Shown here piece by piece: positions 8,121 through 16,885 of a stretch of DNA of 64,000 nt (its first letter is position 1; each line of letters starts with the position of its first letter). The position numbers and the translations under genes are program-made. Source of the DNA: Streptomyces sp. NBC_00234 (GTDB lineage: Bacteria; Actinomycetota; Actinomycetes; Streptomycetales; Streptomycetaceae); the NCBI RefSeq assembly GCF_036195325.1, contig NZ_CP108101.1, forward strand, positions 7,068,001 through 7,132,000. The letters are read 5' to 3'. The notes under the pieces are model-generated. The model did not search any database and had not been told where the DNA came from. It saw only the letters and a list, made by a program, of their open reading frames with translations.

Positions 8121-9122
8121 ATGCAGTACGTGAACTCTTGGCGGGCCGTGGCGGCGGCGACGGGTGCGGCGGACAGGGCGGCGGCCGAGGACGGGGTGCG
8201 GCTCGCCTATCGCAGCGCCGGACTCGCCGAACCGGAGACGGTGGTCTGGGCCGATTCGCCGAGGGCGGCCGTCGAGGCGGTGGAGAAGCTCAACGGCGCG
8301 GGCCGCTCGGTGCGCGACGAGGTCCGCACCCGGCCGTGGGCGGACGAGCGGCGCAGGATGTACGACGAACTGGGCCCGGCCGGCTGGTCGGCGCTCTGGT
8401 CCGCCACCGGGGCGCAGCTCTGGGAGACGACCGCGGCCCTGGCCGAACGGATAAGGGCCGGAGTGGTCTCGGACCTCTCCGAGCACGAGGAGGACGAGTC
8501 GGATGTGCGGCTCGTGCTGCTCGACGCGGTTCTCGGACAGCACGACGCTGCCTGGCTCGCCGCGTTCGACGGACGCGGCGACCGGCTCACCGGGCTGGCC
8601 GAGGTCGCCAGGAACGCCGGCTGGTGGTGGCCGTACGAGCACGCCGTCGTGATCAGCGAGCGGCCGGTGGCCCTCCACCGCGACGAGGCGGGACGACTCG
8701 ACCACGGGGACGGTCCCGCGCTCTCCTACCCGGACGGTTTCGCGCTCCACGCCTGGCGTGGCATGCCGGTGCCCGCCGAATTCCTCGCGGGCCTGGCGAC
8801 CCTGACCCCCGAACGGATACGCGGCGAGGAGAACGCGGAGCTCCGCCGCGTGATGCTGGAGTACTACGGCTACGACCGCTACCTCGCGGAGTCCGGTGCC
8901 GAGCCCGTGCACAGGGACGAGACGGGCATCCTCTGGCGGATCGCTCTCGACGGTGACGAGGACGTGGTGATGGTCGAGGTGGTCAACTCCACCCCGGAGC
9001 CGGACGGCACCCACCGGACGTACTGGCTCCGGGTGCCGCCCCGGACCAGGACGGCGAAGGAAGGGGTCGCCTGGACCTTCGGGATGGACGGCCAGGCGTA
9101 CGCACCGGTCCGGCAGACCTGA
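8121..9122 (+). CDS. DUF6745 domain-containing protein
   Basis: A 333-residue protein whose composition and blocks (a Trp-rich RNAGWWWPYEHAVVISERP, LHRDEAGRLDHGDGPAL, YPDGFALHAWRGMPV, and a C-terminal HRDETGILWRI) fit the DUF6745 family of unknown function. Residues 1-130 are helix-rich; 170-330 are beta-rich. It has no signal peptide and no recognisable catalytic motif. ATG 8121 follows GGGACGGGGACA and lies 82 nt after the 108-residue gene, so both are probably one transcript. Family members occur near leucine-rich-repeat proteins in some genomes, so the neighbouring STM4015-type gene may not be a coincidence (inference). Confidence 0.75.
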   Translation: MQYVNSWRAVAAATGAADRAAAEDGVRLAYRSAGLAEPETVVWADSPRAAVEAVEKLNGAGRSVRDEVRTRPWADERRRMYDELGPAGWSALWSATGAQLWETTAALAERIRAGVVSDLSEHEEDESDVRLVLLDAVLGQHDAAWLAAFDGRGDRLTGLAEVARNAGWWWPYEHAVVISERPVALHRDEAGRLDHGDGPALSYPDGFALHAWRGMPVPAEFLAGLATLTPERIRGEENAELRRVMLEYYGYDRYLAESGAEPVHRDETGILWRIALDGDEDVVMVEVVNSTPEPDGTHRTYWLRVPPRTRTAKEGVAWTFGMDGQAYAPVRQT

Positions 9123-9182
9123 GCCGCGGGCCCGGGGAGGGCGAAGGGAGGACGGGACGGGAGAACGGGGGAGGGAGGCCGG

Positions 9183-9794
9183 TCAGGCGGTCAGTGCCGC
9201 GTGCTCGATGCCCAGTTCGCGGGCGAGGGCCTCGTCGGTCCACTGGAGCATCGTGGCCCGCGAGAGCGGACCCGCGTACGAGGTCATCTGGATGGCCAGG
9301 CCGTCCAGGAGCGCCGTCAGCCGCCAGGCCGCGGACATCGGGTCGTCGCAGTGGAACTCGCCGGCCGCCGCGCCCTCTTCGATGACCTCGGCCAGCTCCG
9401 CCTTCCACTGCTGGTCGAGATCGCCGGCGACATTACGCAGCGCGGGATCGCGCAACGACGCCGCCCAGCCCTCGATCCACAGGCGCCAGCCCTTCGCCTG
9501 CCCGGTCGGCGCGTACCACCGGACGGCAGCCCGCAAGCGGCGAACCGCGCTGGTACGACGCGTCAGCAGCTTGCGCAGATGGGCGAGGTCGGCCTCGGCC
9601 GCGTACGCGAACGCCGCGGCGACCAGCTTCTCCTTGGTCGAGAAGTGGTAAAGCACCAGCGCGTTGCTCACCCCGAGGACGGACGCCACGTCGGCGATCC
9701 GGACCGCGGACACACCGCGTACCTCGATCTGTTCGACGGCAGCACGCAGGAGATCCTCGCGCCGTTCCGCAACGCCCAACCGCACTCTCGCCAC
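9183..9794 (-). CDS. TetR/AcrR-family regulator
   Basis: A 203-residue TetR repressor. The N-terminal helix-turn-helix occupies about residues 12-57 (VRIADVASVLGVSNALVLYHFSTKEKL, split as VRIADVASVLGVS and NALVLYHF), and the ligand domain resembles the BetI type. It lies downstream of and on the same strand as a Glu/Leu/Val-type dehydrogenase gene, separated by 113 nt that can fold into a long hairpin. A TetR-like palindrome (GATACTGA-N8-TCAGTATC) sits upstream of the dehydrogenase, so this protein is the likely repressor of that gene and of itself if the two are cotranscribed. The ligand is unknown. Confidence 0.88.
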   Translation of the reverse strand: MARVRLGVAERREDLLRAAVEQIEVRGVSAVRIADVASVLGVSNALVLYHFSTKEKLVAAAFAYAAEADLAHLRKLLTRRTSAVRRLRAAVRWYAPTGQAKGWRLWIEGWAASLRDPALRNVAGDLDQQWKAELAEVIEEGAAAGEFHCDDPMSAAWRLTALLDGLAIQMTSYAGPLSRATMLQWTDEALARELGIEHAALTA

Positions 9795-9833
9795 GCGGTC
9801 AGCCTAACGAACCGGCCGCCCGCGTCCAGGGCG

Positions 9834-9904
9834 GGGCGAACGGGGAGTGATCGTGACCGGGGCCGAAGGCCGTCGCGCGGAGGAGGTGCCGGCCCCGTTC
9901 ACCC
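9834..9904 (-). other. long inverted repeat between dehydrogenase and TetR genes
   Basis: GGGCGAACGGGG (9834-9845) can pair with CCCCGTTCACCC (9893-9904) with one mismatch, closing a GC-rich loop of 47 nt directly after the dehydrogenase stop codon. It could attenuate read-through into the TetR gene or act as a partial terminator. Function is inferred only from the fold. Confidence 0.35.
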
Positions 9905-9907
9905 GTG

Positions 9908-11113
9908 TCACCGGTACCAGCCGAAGCGTTCGGCCATCACCGGCAGCCGGTCGGCGACGATGGCGTGGGCCGCCGCCCGCGGGGTGGAGCCGTCCGCCTC
10001 TGCGCGGGCCAGCATCAGCTGGATCAGCGCGCGCATCGAGCGACGGGTGTGACCGAACGCCTCCTCGGGGTCGGCGCCGATGTCCCCGAACAGCGTCCAC
10101 CACCACCAGGCGTTCGTACCGGAGTTGACGACCACGTCGGGCAGTACGGTGACACCGCGTTCCGCGAGAAGGACCTCCGCCTCGGGCAGCACCGGCATGT
10201 TCGCCGCCTCGACGATCCAACGGGCCGTGACCCGGGCCTGGTTCGAGGCGTCGATCGCGTACGAGACGGCCGCCGGGACCAGCACGTCGGCGTCCACGGT
10301 CAGCCAGGCGTCGGCCGGCAGTTCCCGGTCGCTCTCCCGGAGCACGGAGCGGTCCACCGTGCCGTACGCGTCCCGCGCGGTCAGCAGCGCGTCGACGTCC
10401 AGGCCGGCCGGATTGGCGATGGTCCCCTTGATGTCCGCGACGGCGACGACTCTCAGTCCGGCCCGCGACAGGAAGCGCGCCGTCGCCCCGCCCATGGTGC
10501 CGAGCCCCTGGACGGAGACCCGCGCCCCGCTGTGGGCCACGCCCGCCCGGTCCAGTGCGGCGAGCGCCGACTCGGCCACCCCGCAGCCGCCGACCAGTTC
10601 GTCGAGTCCGATGCCGTCCACCGTCACGGCGAAGGCGTCCGCCAGCCTCCGCCGCGCCGCGGTCTCGTCGTCGAGCAGTGGATAGACGGCCTGGATGGAC
10701 GAGACGAGCCCGGCCTCGGCCGCCGCGCGGTCGACCAGGTCCTGGGTGAGCCCGAGGTCCTCGCCGGTCGTCCAGGCGCTCTCGATGTACGGACGCACCG
10801 CGCGGAGGTAGCGGACGAGGACGTCGTACGCCTCCGGGTCTCGCGGGTCGCAGTCGATCCCGCCCTTGGCGCCGCCGAGCGGCAGATACCGGGCCCGGTC
10901 GTTGTCCGCGTCGAAGTGCAGGGCCTCTTTCATGGTCATGCCCCGGGCCAGGCCGGTCACCTCGTCGAGGGTGCAGCCCTTTCGCATCCGCAGTCCGCCG
11001 CTGGAGACACCGCGCACCAGCCGGTCGACGACGAGATATCCGCGACGGCCGGTGACATGGTCCGTCCAGGTCAGTGAGACGAGCGGGGCGGGCAGCGGGT
11101 TCGTGACCGGCAT
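9908..11113 (-). CDS. Glu/Leu/Phe/Val dehydrogenase
   Basis: A 401-residue amino-acid dehydrogenase. The substrate domain contains the Lys-bearing motif GGAKGGIDCDPRDP and the upstream GGLRMRKG block; the NAD(P) domain has the Rossmann motif VQGLGTMGGATARFL. The ending PDVVVNSGTNAWWWW is typical of the actinobacterial subgroup that is annotated as Glu/Leu/Phe/Val dehydrogenase. It interconverts an amino acid and its oxo acid with ammonia; the side-chain specificity cannot be assigned. ATG 11113 follows GGAG. A perfect 8-bp inverted repeat 44-67 nt upstream is a probable operator for the TetR protein encoded next in line. Confidence 0.9.
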   Translation of the reverse strand: MPVTNPLPAPLVSLTWTDHVTGRRGYLVVDRLVRGVSSGGLRMRKGCTLDEVTGLARGMTMKEALHFDADNDRARYLPLGGAKGGIDCDPRDPEAYDVLVRYLRAVRPYIESAWTTGEDLGLTQDLVDRAAAEAGLVSSIQAVYPLLDDETAARRRLADAFAVTVDGIGLDELVGGCGVAESALAALDRAGVAHSGARVSVQGLGTMGGATARFLSRAGLRVVAVADIKGTIANPAGLDVDALLTARDAYGTVDRSVLRESDRELPADAWLTVDADVLVPAAVSYAIDASNQARVTARWIVEAANMPVLPEAEVLLAERGVTVLPDVVVNSGTNAWWWWTLFGDIGADPEEAFGHTRRSMRALIQLMLARAEADGSTPRAAAHAIVADRLPVMAERFGWYR

Positions 11114-11156
11114 CGGGGGCTCCTCGGTCGGGCCCCCGGGGCGCCCCGTCGGCCGT

Positions 11157-11180
11157 GATACTGAATCGCCAGTCAGTATC
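11157..11180 (-). promoter_or_regulatory. probable TetR operator upstream of the dehydrogenase
   Basis: GATACTGA (11157-11164) and TCAGTATC (11173-11180) form a perfect inverted repeat with an 8-bp spacer, 44 nt before the dehydrogenase start. Size and symmetry are typical of TetR-family operators, and a TetR gene follows the dehydrogenase. Confidence 0.7.
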
Positions 11181-11230
11181 GGGAGGGTGGGCCGCCCCTG
11201 TCAAAGGGGAGTGCGGAGGTGCGGTGGTCC

Positions 11231-11794
11231 TCAGCCTGCGGCCGGTCCTGGGACCTCGCAGTGGTCCTTGAACCCCTGGCTGGTCAGTCCCAGCGCGGAA
11301 TTGGTCCGCGCCCGCATGTTCTCCACGGAGATCATGGTGGTCAGCTCCACCAGCGCGGCTTCCCCCAGCGCCGTCCGCAGGCGGTCCACCAGTACGTCCT
11401 CGACCGCCGGCGGTGTCACGGTCATGGCCTCCGCGTACTCCATGACGTCCCGCTCCAGTGGGGTGAACGCCTCGCTGGAGCGCCACACGGGCACGTCGTG
11501 CAGCTTGCGGGAGTCCATGCCGCGCCGGTGGTTCGCCCAGTACCCGAAGTCCATGCACCAGCTGCACCCGACCGTCGCGGCGGTCACCATGACGGCGAGC
11601 TCCTTGAGGTCCGGGTCCAGTGCCTTCCAGCGGGCGACCGACATCTCGAAGCGCGACCCCGCCCAGAGCACCTTCCGGTGGTGCGCGGTGGCCCGTACCG
11701 GGTCGATGACCTTGCCGTACTCACGGTTCGAGTACCACGAGACGAGGCGGTAGGCGAGGCTGCGGGGCGGGTCCAGTGAGATACGAGCGTTCAC
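11231..11794 (-). CDS. carboxymuconolactone decarboxylase-family (AhpD-like) protein
   Basis: A 187-residue protein of the CMD/AhpD fold. It carries the redox pair in VGCSWCMDFG (C-x2-C) followed by a conserved helix with the H of the FGYWANH block. Members act as alkylhydroperoxide reductase partners or as decarboxylases; the CxxC favours a thiol redox role. GTG 11794 is chosen for the AAGGAG eight bases upstream. It is divergent from the F420/PPOX gene at 11942, and the pair is likely coexpressed from the 147-nt region between them. Confidence 0.85.
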   Translation of the reverse strand: MNARISLDPPRSLAYRLVSWYSNREYGKVIDPVRATAHHRKVLWAGSRFEMSVARWKALDPDLKELAVMVTAATVGCSWCMDFGYWANHRRGMDSRKLHDVPVWRSSEAFTPLERDVMEYAEAMTVTPPAVEDVLVDRLRTALGEAALVELTTMISVENMRARTNSALGLTSQGFKDHCEVPGPAAG

Positions 11795-11941
11795 GGCCGA
11801 TTCTCCTTCGGTGCTGGTCCGGCGGTGCGTTTGCGCCGTTGTCGGGCCGTCCTCACCTCTTGGACGGACGGGGGCCGTCGGATGTGACATTCGGTGGCCC
11901 GCGCACGGAATCCCTTGGTGCGCATGGACGTTGGAGTCGAC

Positions 11942-12382
11942 ATGACGGATATCGAAACCGGGCGCGAGGCGCTGTTGGGACTCATCGGCCGACACGACGC
12001 CGGCGTGCTGGTGACGCTCAAGCGGGACGGCAGGCCGCAGCTGTCGAACGTCAACCACGCCTACTACCCCGAGCAGGAGCTGATCCGGGTCTCCATCACC
12101 GAGGACCGGGCCAAGACCCGCAATCTCCGCAGGGACCCGCGGGCGAGCTACCACGTCACCAGTGAGGACCGCTGGGCCTGGACGGTCGCGGAAGCGCGGG
12201 CCGAGTTGACCGAGGCCGCGGCCGACCCCCACGACGCGACCGTGGAGGCGCTGATCACGCTCTACCGGGACGTCAAGGGGGAGCATCCCGACTGGGACGA
12301 CTACCGGGCGGCCATGGTCCGCGACCGGAGAGTGCTTCTCACGCTGCATATCGAACACGTATACGGCCAGCTGCGTCCCTGA
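11942..12382 (+). CDS. PPOX-class (F420-dependent) oxidoreductase
   Basis: A 146-residue split-barrel flavin/deazaflavin-binding protein. Family marks are LLGLIGRHDAGVLVTLKRDGRPQLSNV near the N-terminus (shown in parts: HDAGVLVTLKRDG, RPQLSNV), ITEDRAKTRNLRRDPRAS, and the C-terminal RVLLTLHIEHVYG. The SxxxARKxRNL-like block is the usual cofactor phosphate-binding strand of Mycobacterium/Streptomyces F420 reductases. ATG 11942 has TTGGAG seven bases upstream; ATG 11924 is an upstream alternative without a good site. The substrate is unknown. Confidence 0.87.
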   Translation: MTDIETGREALLGLIGRHDAGVLVTLKRDGRPQLSNVNHAYYPEQELIRVSITEDRAKTRNLRRDPRASYHVTSEDRWAWTVAEARAELTEAAADPHDATVEALITLYRDVKGEHPDWDDYRAAMVRDRRVLLTLHIEHVYGQLRP

Positions 12383-12496
12383 TGCCGTACGGGCTCCGCC
12401 CGGCCACGGTCCGTATTGCTCCGTTCACCGTGCTGATCTGGCCGCGTCGGGCAACCCGCCCATAATGAGATGACCCCCACTCCCTCAGGAGATGTC

Positions 12497-13738
12497 GTGA
12501 CCGGCTCCGAAAATCCGCCCTCGCTCCGTACGAGACTCCGTTCGTTGCGCTCCGAGGCATTCGGGGCCGATCCGTCCGGGGCCCGCATGGAGCGCATTCT
12601 CCGCTCGCCCAATTTCGCCGACGGAGTGTTCAAGAACCCGGTGGGGGTGCCGACCCCGCCGACCGGCTCCAAGCTGGCCTTCGTGAAGGGGTACTTCCGC
12701 AAGGAGGAGCGGGTCCACCGTTCGCCCGTCGGAGCCGTCCCCGTACACACCACGACCGCTGCCGACCTCTCGAAGCCGCCCGCCACCGGTCTCCGGCTCA
12801 CCTGGATGGGGCATTCGAGCGTGCTCGCCGAGATCGACGGCCGCCGGGTGCTCTTCGACCCGGTCTGGGGTGACCGCTGCTCCCCCTTCGCCTTCGCCGG
12901 GCCCAAGCGACTGCATCCGGTGCCGCTGCCGCTTGCCGCGCTGGGCCCCGTCGACGTCGTCGTGATCTCCCACGACCACTACGACCACCTCGACCTGCCG
13001 ACGATCCGCGCGCTCGCCGGCACGGACACGGTCTTCGCGGTCCCGCTCGGTGTGGGAGCCCACCTGGAGCGGTGGGGCGTGTCCGCCGACCGGCTGCGCG
13101 AGCTGGACTGGAACGAGACCACCGAGGTGGCCGGGATCAGTCTCACCGCCACCCCGGCGCGTCATTTCTGCGGGCGCGGCCTGCGGAACCAGCAGCACAC
13201 GCTCTGGGCGTCCTGGGCGGTCGCGGGTCCCGAGCACCGGATCTACCACAGCGGTGACACCGGCTACTTCCCCGGATTCGCGGACATCGGCGCCGAACAC
13301 GGTCCGTTCGACGCGACGATGATCCAGATCGGCGCGTACTCGCAGAACTGGCCCAAGGGCCACACGGCCGCCACGCCCCTTCCCGGCGCGTGGCCGGACA
13401 TCCACATGACGCCCGCCGAGGGGGTCCGGGCCCACCTCGACCTCCAGGGGCAGACACCGCACGGCGTGCTGATGCCGATCCACTGGGCCACGTTCAACCT
13501 CGCCCCGCACGCCTGGGCGGAGCCCGGTGAGTGGACGAAGGACGCCGCGGAGGCGGCCGGTCAGGCCGCGGCGTTCCCCCGGCCGGGGGAGTCGTTCGAG
13601 CCCGGGGGCACCCTCCCCGTCGCCCCCTGGTGGCGGGCCGTGTCCACCCCGCTCGCCCACCCGTGGCGCGGGCCCGCGCCGGTGGAGGTGGCCGAGGCCA
13701 GCCCGCGCGGCGACCTCGACCTCGCGGGCGGCCGGTGA
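12497..13738 (+). CDS. MBL-fold metallohydrolase (NAPE-PLD/UlaG-like)
   Basis: A 413-residue metallo-beta-lactamase-fold protein. It has the metal motif SHDHYDHLD (HxHxDH), preceded by the WMGHSS strand and FDPVWGDR, with the later ligands in TPARHFCGRG, YHSGDTGYF and MPIHWATF. This set is typical of the lipid-phosphodiesterase/UlaG-type branch rather than true lactamases. GTG 12497 is selected because TCAGGAG lies 6 nt upstream; ATG 12470 would have no ribosome-binding site. There is no signal peptide. It stands alone between the PPOX gene and a long non-coding stretch. Confidence 0.87.
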   Translation: MTGSENPPSLRTRLRSLRSEAFGADPSGARMERILRSPNFADGVFKNPVGVPTPPTGSKLAFVKGYFRKEERVHRSPVGAVPVHTTTAADLSKPPATGLRLTWMGHSSVLAEIDGRRVLFDPVWGDRCSPFAFAGPKRLHPVPLPLAALGPVDVVVISHDHYDHLDLPTIRALAGTDTVFAVPLGVGAHLERWGVSADRLRELDWNETTEVAGISLTATPARHFCGRGLRNQQHTLWASWAVAGPEHRIYHSGDTGYFPGFADIGAEHGPFDATMIQIGAYSQNWPKGHTAATPLPGAWPDIHMTPAEGVRAHLDLQGQTPHGVLMPIHWATFNLAPHAWAEPGEWTKDAAEAAGQAAAFPRPGESFEPGGTLPVAPWWRAVSTPLAHPWRGPAPVEVAEASPRGDLDLAGGR

Positions 13739-14406
13739 CCGCCTGACGCGCCCAGCCGGGCGGGGCTGCTTCTCGTTCCTGCGCCTTCGGTGAGAACCGC
13801 CTGCCCGAAGTCCTCGTCGGGCGGGGTGACCGCGGGCGAAGGCTCCGCCGAGGTCTCCCGGCCCCGTTCCTGTGCGACGGCCGAAGGGGACGCGGCGCCC
13901 TCCGGTGAGGACGACGCCACCGACTTCGCGTCGCCTGGCCGGGCGCTGCACCACGTGAGGGCCACGCTGATCGTTACCGCCGGCGCCGCCGGAAGGATGG
14001 GATGCCACTCGAATGCGTGGCGTCGACGGGGTCCGGCGGGGCCGACGCGTATGCAGGCAGGTGCCTCGCTGGAAGGCGCGCCATGTGAAAGCCCCGCGTG
14101 CGATCAAGAGTTCGAATTCGGCCATGGCGGCACCCTTGTGGGTGACCGGCGTGGCCTTTCTTGACGGGCGTCCATCACGCATATTCGGCTTTGCGTGCGA
14201 GCGGTCATACCAGAGCGGGACGCATGGCGGGCAAGTTCGACAACTGCACGCCGCACATGCGCGGTTGACGACTACCGTGTGTGCTCGGCGATCAACGGTG
14301 GGCTCATATCTTTCGAGCCTGCCAACCGTTGACCCGAGCCTGACCGACTGCCGTAGGTGTCACCACTGAACGCCGATTCCTGGTGCCCCACGTACCGAGG
14401 ACGCTG
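13739..14406. other. 668-nt region without a convincing gene, upstream of the conservon
   Basis: Open frames exist on both strands (for example 13790-14164 and 13561-13965) but lack ribosome-binding sites and coherent protein composition. The last 150 nt look regulatory: repeats of a (C/G)GTTGAC element at 14263-14270 and 14325-14333, an 8-bp inverted repeat TCAACGGT / ACCGTTGA (14292-14299 and 14325-14332), and a possible promoter TTGACC (14329-14334) with TAGGTG 19 nt downstream. The first 450 nt show nothing I can name. Confidence 0.5.
14292..14332. promoter_or_regulatory. inverted repeat upstream of the conservon
   Basis: TCAACGGT (14292-14299) and ACCGTTGA (14325-14332) are perfect complements 25 bp apart; the right half overlaps a candidate -35 box (TTGACC) for cvnA. 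A regulator binding here would control the conservon. No regulator can be named. Confidence 0.35.
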
Positions 14407-16443
14407 ATGTCTCAACTTCGCGCACCCGCCGCGCGACCGGAACGCCGAGAGGGCGGGCGGCACGGCCGCCCGGGTGCCCGCTCCCACTCGGCCACGGCCA
14501 GACCGCGTGCGGTTCAGCCGCCGCCCGACGCCCGCATACGCCCCCAACTGCTCCGGACCGCTCTGCTGCCGACGATCGCTGCCGTGCTGAGCGGGGCCGC
14601 CGCCGTCATCTTCACCATCCGGGCCTCGGGCGAACGCCCCTCCGCCAGCCTCTGGGCCGCGCTCGGCGGTTCGGGCGCCTTGGCCGTCGCGGCCGTGGCC
14701 GCGGCCTTTCTCGGCGCGGGCCGGGTCGCCACCGGCGTTCTCGACCGCTGCCAGGCACTGCGACGGTCCAGCGCACAGGGACAGGCCGAGCTGCAACGTG
14801 TGGTGGAACAGCTCCGCAGCGGCGAGGTCGTGCCCGCACGGCGGCCACCGCAGCCCACCGACCCCGGAGCCGACGCCTTCGACCTGCTCGCCCAGGAAAT
14901 GGGGCGCTCGCAGGACGGAGCGGTCGCGGCGGTCGTGCAGGCGTCCCGGCTCTTCAGCAACAACGGCAACGAGCAGAAGGTCGAGGTCTTCGTCAACCTC
15001 GCCCGGCGCCTCCAGTCGCTCGTCCACCGCGAGATCCAGATCCTCGACGAGCTGGAACACGAGGTCGAGGACCCCGACCTGCTCAAGGGCCTCTTCCACG
15101 TCGACCACCTGGCCACCCGCATCCGCAGGCACGCGGAGAACCTCGCCGTGCTCGGCGGGGCCGTCTCCCGGCGGCAGTGGAGCAACCCGGTCACCATGAC
15201 GGAGGTGCTGCGCTCGGCGATCGCCGAGGTCGAGCAGTACCCGAGGGTCAAGCTCGTGCCGCCCATCGACGGCACCCTGCGCGGCCACGCCGTAGCCGAC
15301 GTGATCCACCTGCTCGCCGAACTCGTAGAGAACGCCACGGTGTTCTCCGCCCCGCACACCCAGGTGCTGCTGCGCGCCCAGCACGTCACGGCGGGCCTCG
15401 CCCTGGAGGTCGAGGACCGGGGGCTCGGCATGCCGGGCCCCGAGCAGAAGCGTATGAACACCCTGCTCGCCGACCCCGATCAGGTCAATGTCGGCCACCT
15501 GCTGCAGGACGGCAGGATCGGTCTCTTCGTCGTCTCCGCGCTGGCCCGGCGGCACGGCATCGCCGTGCGGCTGCAGAGCAACATCTACGGCGGTACGCAG
15601 GCCGTACTCATCCTGCCGCAGGCCCTGCTCGGCGTCGAGGGGGAGGCCGACGGAGCGACGCACCCAGACGCCCCGCCGGTCCCGCCGCCCGGAGCCGTGC
15701 ACCGCCCGCCCGCCGAGGACATGGCGGGCCGGCTGCGCACCGCGCATCCGCACGCCTCCCGTCAGCAGGCGCCCACGCCCCCACCGCAGCCGCTGCGCGC
15801 CGAGCGCGTCGACCGCCCCGCACAGGCCGGGAGCCCTCTGGGCATCCCGACACCCGACGTGCCCCGGAGCGGTCCGGGCACCGTCGGCGGAACGGCCTCC
15901 GGCGCGAGCGGGGCCACCGATCGTCCCCAACTGCCCCGGCGCAGCAACCAGGACCACCTCGTCCCGCAGCTGCGGGAGGCCCCCGTCCCCCGCGTCGAGG
16001 ACGAACACGCGGTGCACGACCCCGGTCTCGTGGCGGCGTTCCGGCGGGGCGTCGACCTCGCCGAGGCCCGGTCCGCCGAGGACTCGGTACCGGACACCGC
16101 CTACGGCGCGAGCCCCGAGGTCCCCGCGGCCGTGGCGGCGGATCCCTCCGGGGGCGCGCCCGCGAACGGTCCGTCGGCCCTCGACGCGCAAGCGGACGAA
16201 GGCCCCGCGCCGCTCCCGGTCCGCGGTCCGGGACCCCGCAGAGGTCCCGAGCCGCTCCCGCCCGCGCACCCCGAGCCGCACCTGCTCGACCCGCACCTGT
16301 CCGACCCGCTCGTGCCGGAGCCGCACCACCTCGACCCGTACGTGCCCGACCCGCGCCCCTCCGACGCACACCGGACCGACCCGTACGTGCCCGGATACGC
16401 GCCCGCGCCGGGCAGCCCCGCAGAGAACCCCCCCAAGGAGTAG
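14407..16443 (+). CDS. cvnA: conservon sensor-kinase-like protein CvnA
   Basis: A 678-residue membrane histidine-kinase-like protein. Two hydrophobic segments (about 50-71 and 82-104) anchor it. A coiled region with a candidate phosphoacceptor helix (LVHREIQILDELE) precedes the HATPase domain: N-box ELVENATVFS with N309, G1 DRGLGMP (337-343) and G2 DGRIGLFVVSALA. The last 260 residues are Pro/Ala-rich and end in imperfect repeats of the form DP-x-PDP-x. In conservons CvnA works with a roadblock protein, a DUF742 protein and a small GTPase as a G-protein-like membrane complex. ATG 14407 has GAGG seven bases upstream; GTG 14383 is an alternative. The next gene starts 7 nt after the stop. Confidence 0.92.
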   Translation: MSQLRAPAARPERREGGRHGRPGARSHSATARPRAVQPPPDARIRPQLLRTALLPTIAAVLSGAAAVIFTIRASGERPSASLWAALGGSGALAVAAVAAAFLGAGRVATGVLDRCQALRRSSAQGQAELQRVVEQLRSGEVVPARRPPQPTDPGADAFDLLAQEMGRSQDGAVAAVVQASRLFSNNGNEQKVEVFVNLARRLQSLVHREIQILDELEHEVEDPDLLKGLFHVDHLATRIRRHAENLAVLGGAVSRRQWSNPVTMTEVLRSAIAEVEQYPRVKLVPPIDGTLRGHAVADVIHLLAELVENATVFSAPHTQVLLRAQHVTAGLALEVEDRGLGMPGPEQKRMNTLLADPDQVNVGHLLQDGRIGLFVVSALARRHGIAVRLQSNIYGGTQAVLILPQALLGVEGEADGATHPDAPPVPPPGAVHRPPAEDMAGRLRTAHPHASRQQAPTPPPQPLRAERVDRPAQAGSPLGIPTPDVPRSGPGTVGGTASGASGATDRPQLPRRSNQDHLVPQLREAPVPRVEDEHAVHDPGLVAAFRRGVDLAEARSAEDSVPDTAYGASPEVPAAVAADPSGGAPANGPSALDAQADEGPAPLPVRGPGPRRGPEPLPPAHPEPHLLDPHLSDPLVPEPHHLDPYVPDPRPSDAHRTDPYVPGYAPAPGSPAENPPKE

Positions 16444-16450
16444 ATGCACC

Positions 16451-16885
16451 ATGGCGAGCGAAATGCCGTCCGGTCAGGTCGCCGACCTCGACTGGCTGTT
16501 GAGCGGGCTGGTCCAGCGCGTGCCCTACACACGCAGCGCGGTCCTGCTCTCGGCCGACGGTCTGGTGAAATCCGTCCATGGCATGGACCCCGACAGCGCC
16601 GACCACATGGCGGCGCTGGCCGCGGGCCTGTACTCCCTCGGCCGCAGCGCCGGAGCCCGCTTCGGTGACAACGGCGACGTGCGGCAGGTGGTCGTCGAAC
16701 TCGACGCGACGCTGCTGTTCGTCTCCACCGCCGGTGCCGGTACCTGTCTCGCCGTCCTGGCGGGACGCGAGGCGGACGCCGCGGTGCTCGGCTACGAGAT
16801 GGCCATGCTGATCAAGAGCGTCCGGCCCTATCTGATGACCCCGGCACGGCAAGCGGCCGGGGCACCGTACACCCCGGGGCTGTGA
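16451..16885 (+). CDS. cvnB: conservon roadblock/LC7-domain protein CvnB
   Basis: A 144-residue roadblock/LC7 protein (DLDWLLSGLVQRVPYTRSAVLLSADG opening, in parts: DLDWLLSGLV, RSAVLLSADGL; then MAALAAGLYSLGRSAG and the C-terminal YEMAMLIKSVRPYL). Roadblock proteins regulate small GTPases, here most likely CvnD encoded two genes on. The start at 16451 is the second of two overlapping ATG triplets after AAGGAG; the first (16444) is in another frame. It overlaps cvnC by 4 nt. Confidence 0.93.
   Translation: MASEMPSGQVADLDWLLSGLVQRVPYTRSAVLLSADGLVKSVHGMDPDSADHMAALAAGLYSLGRSAGARFGDNGDVRQVVVELDATLLFVSTAGAGTCLAVLAGREADAAVLGYEMAMLIKSVRPYLMTPARQAAGAPYTPGL

Noticed and set aside
13790..14164. Small plus-strand frame in the gap before the conservon
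   Set aside because: No start context and no family resemblance; third-position bias is weak.
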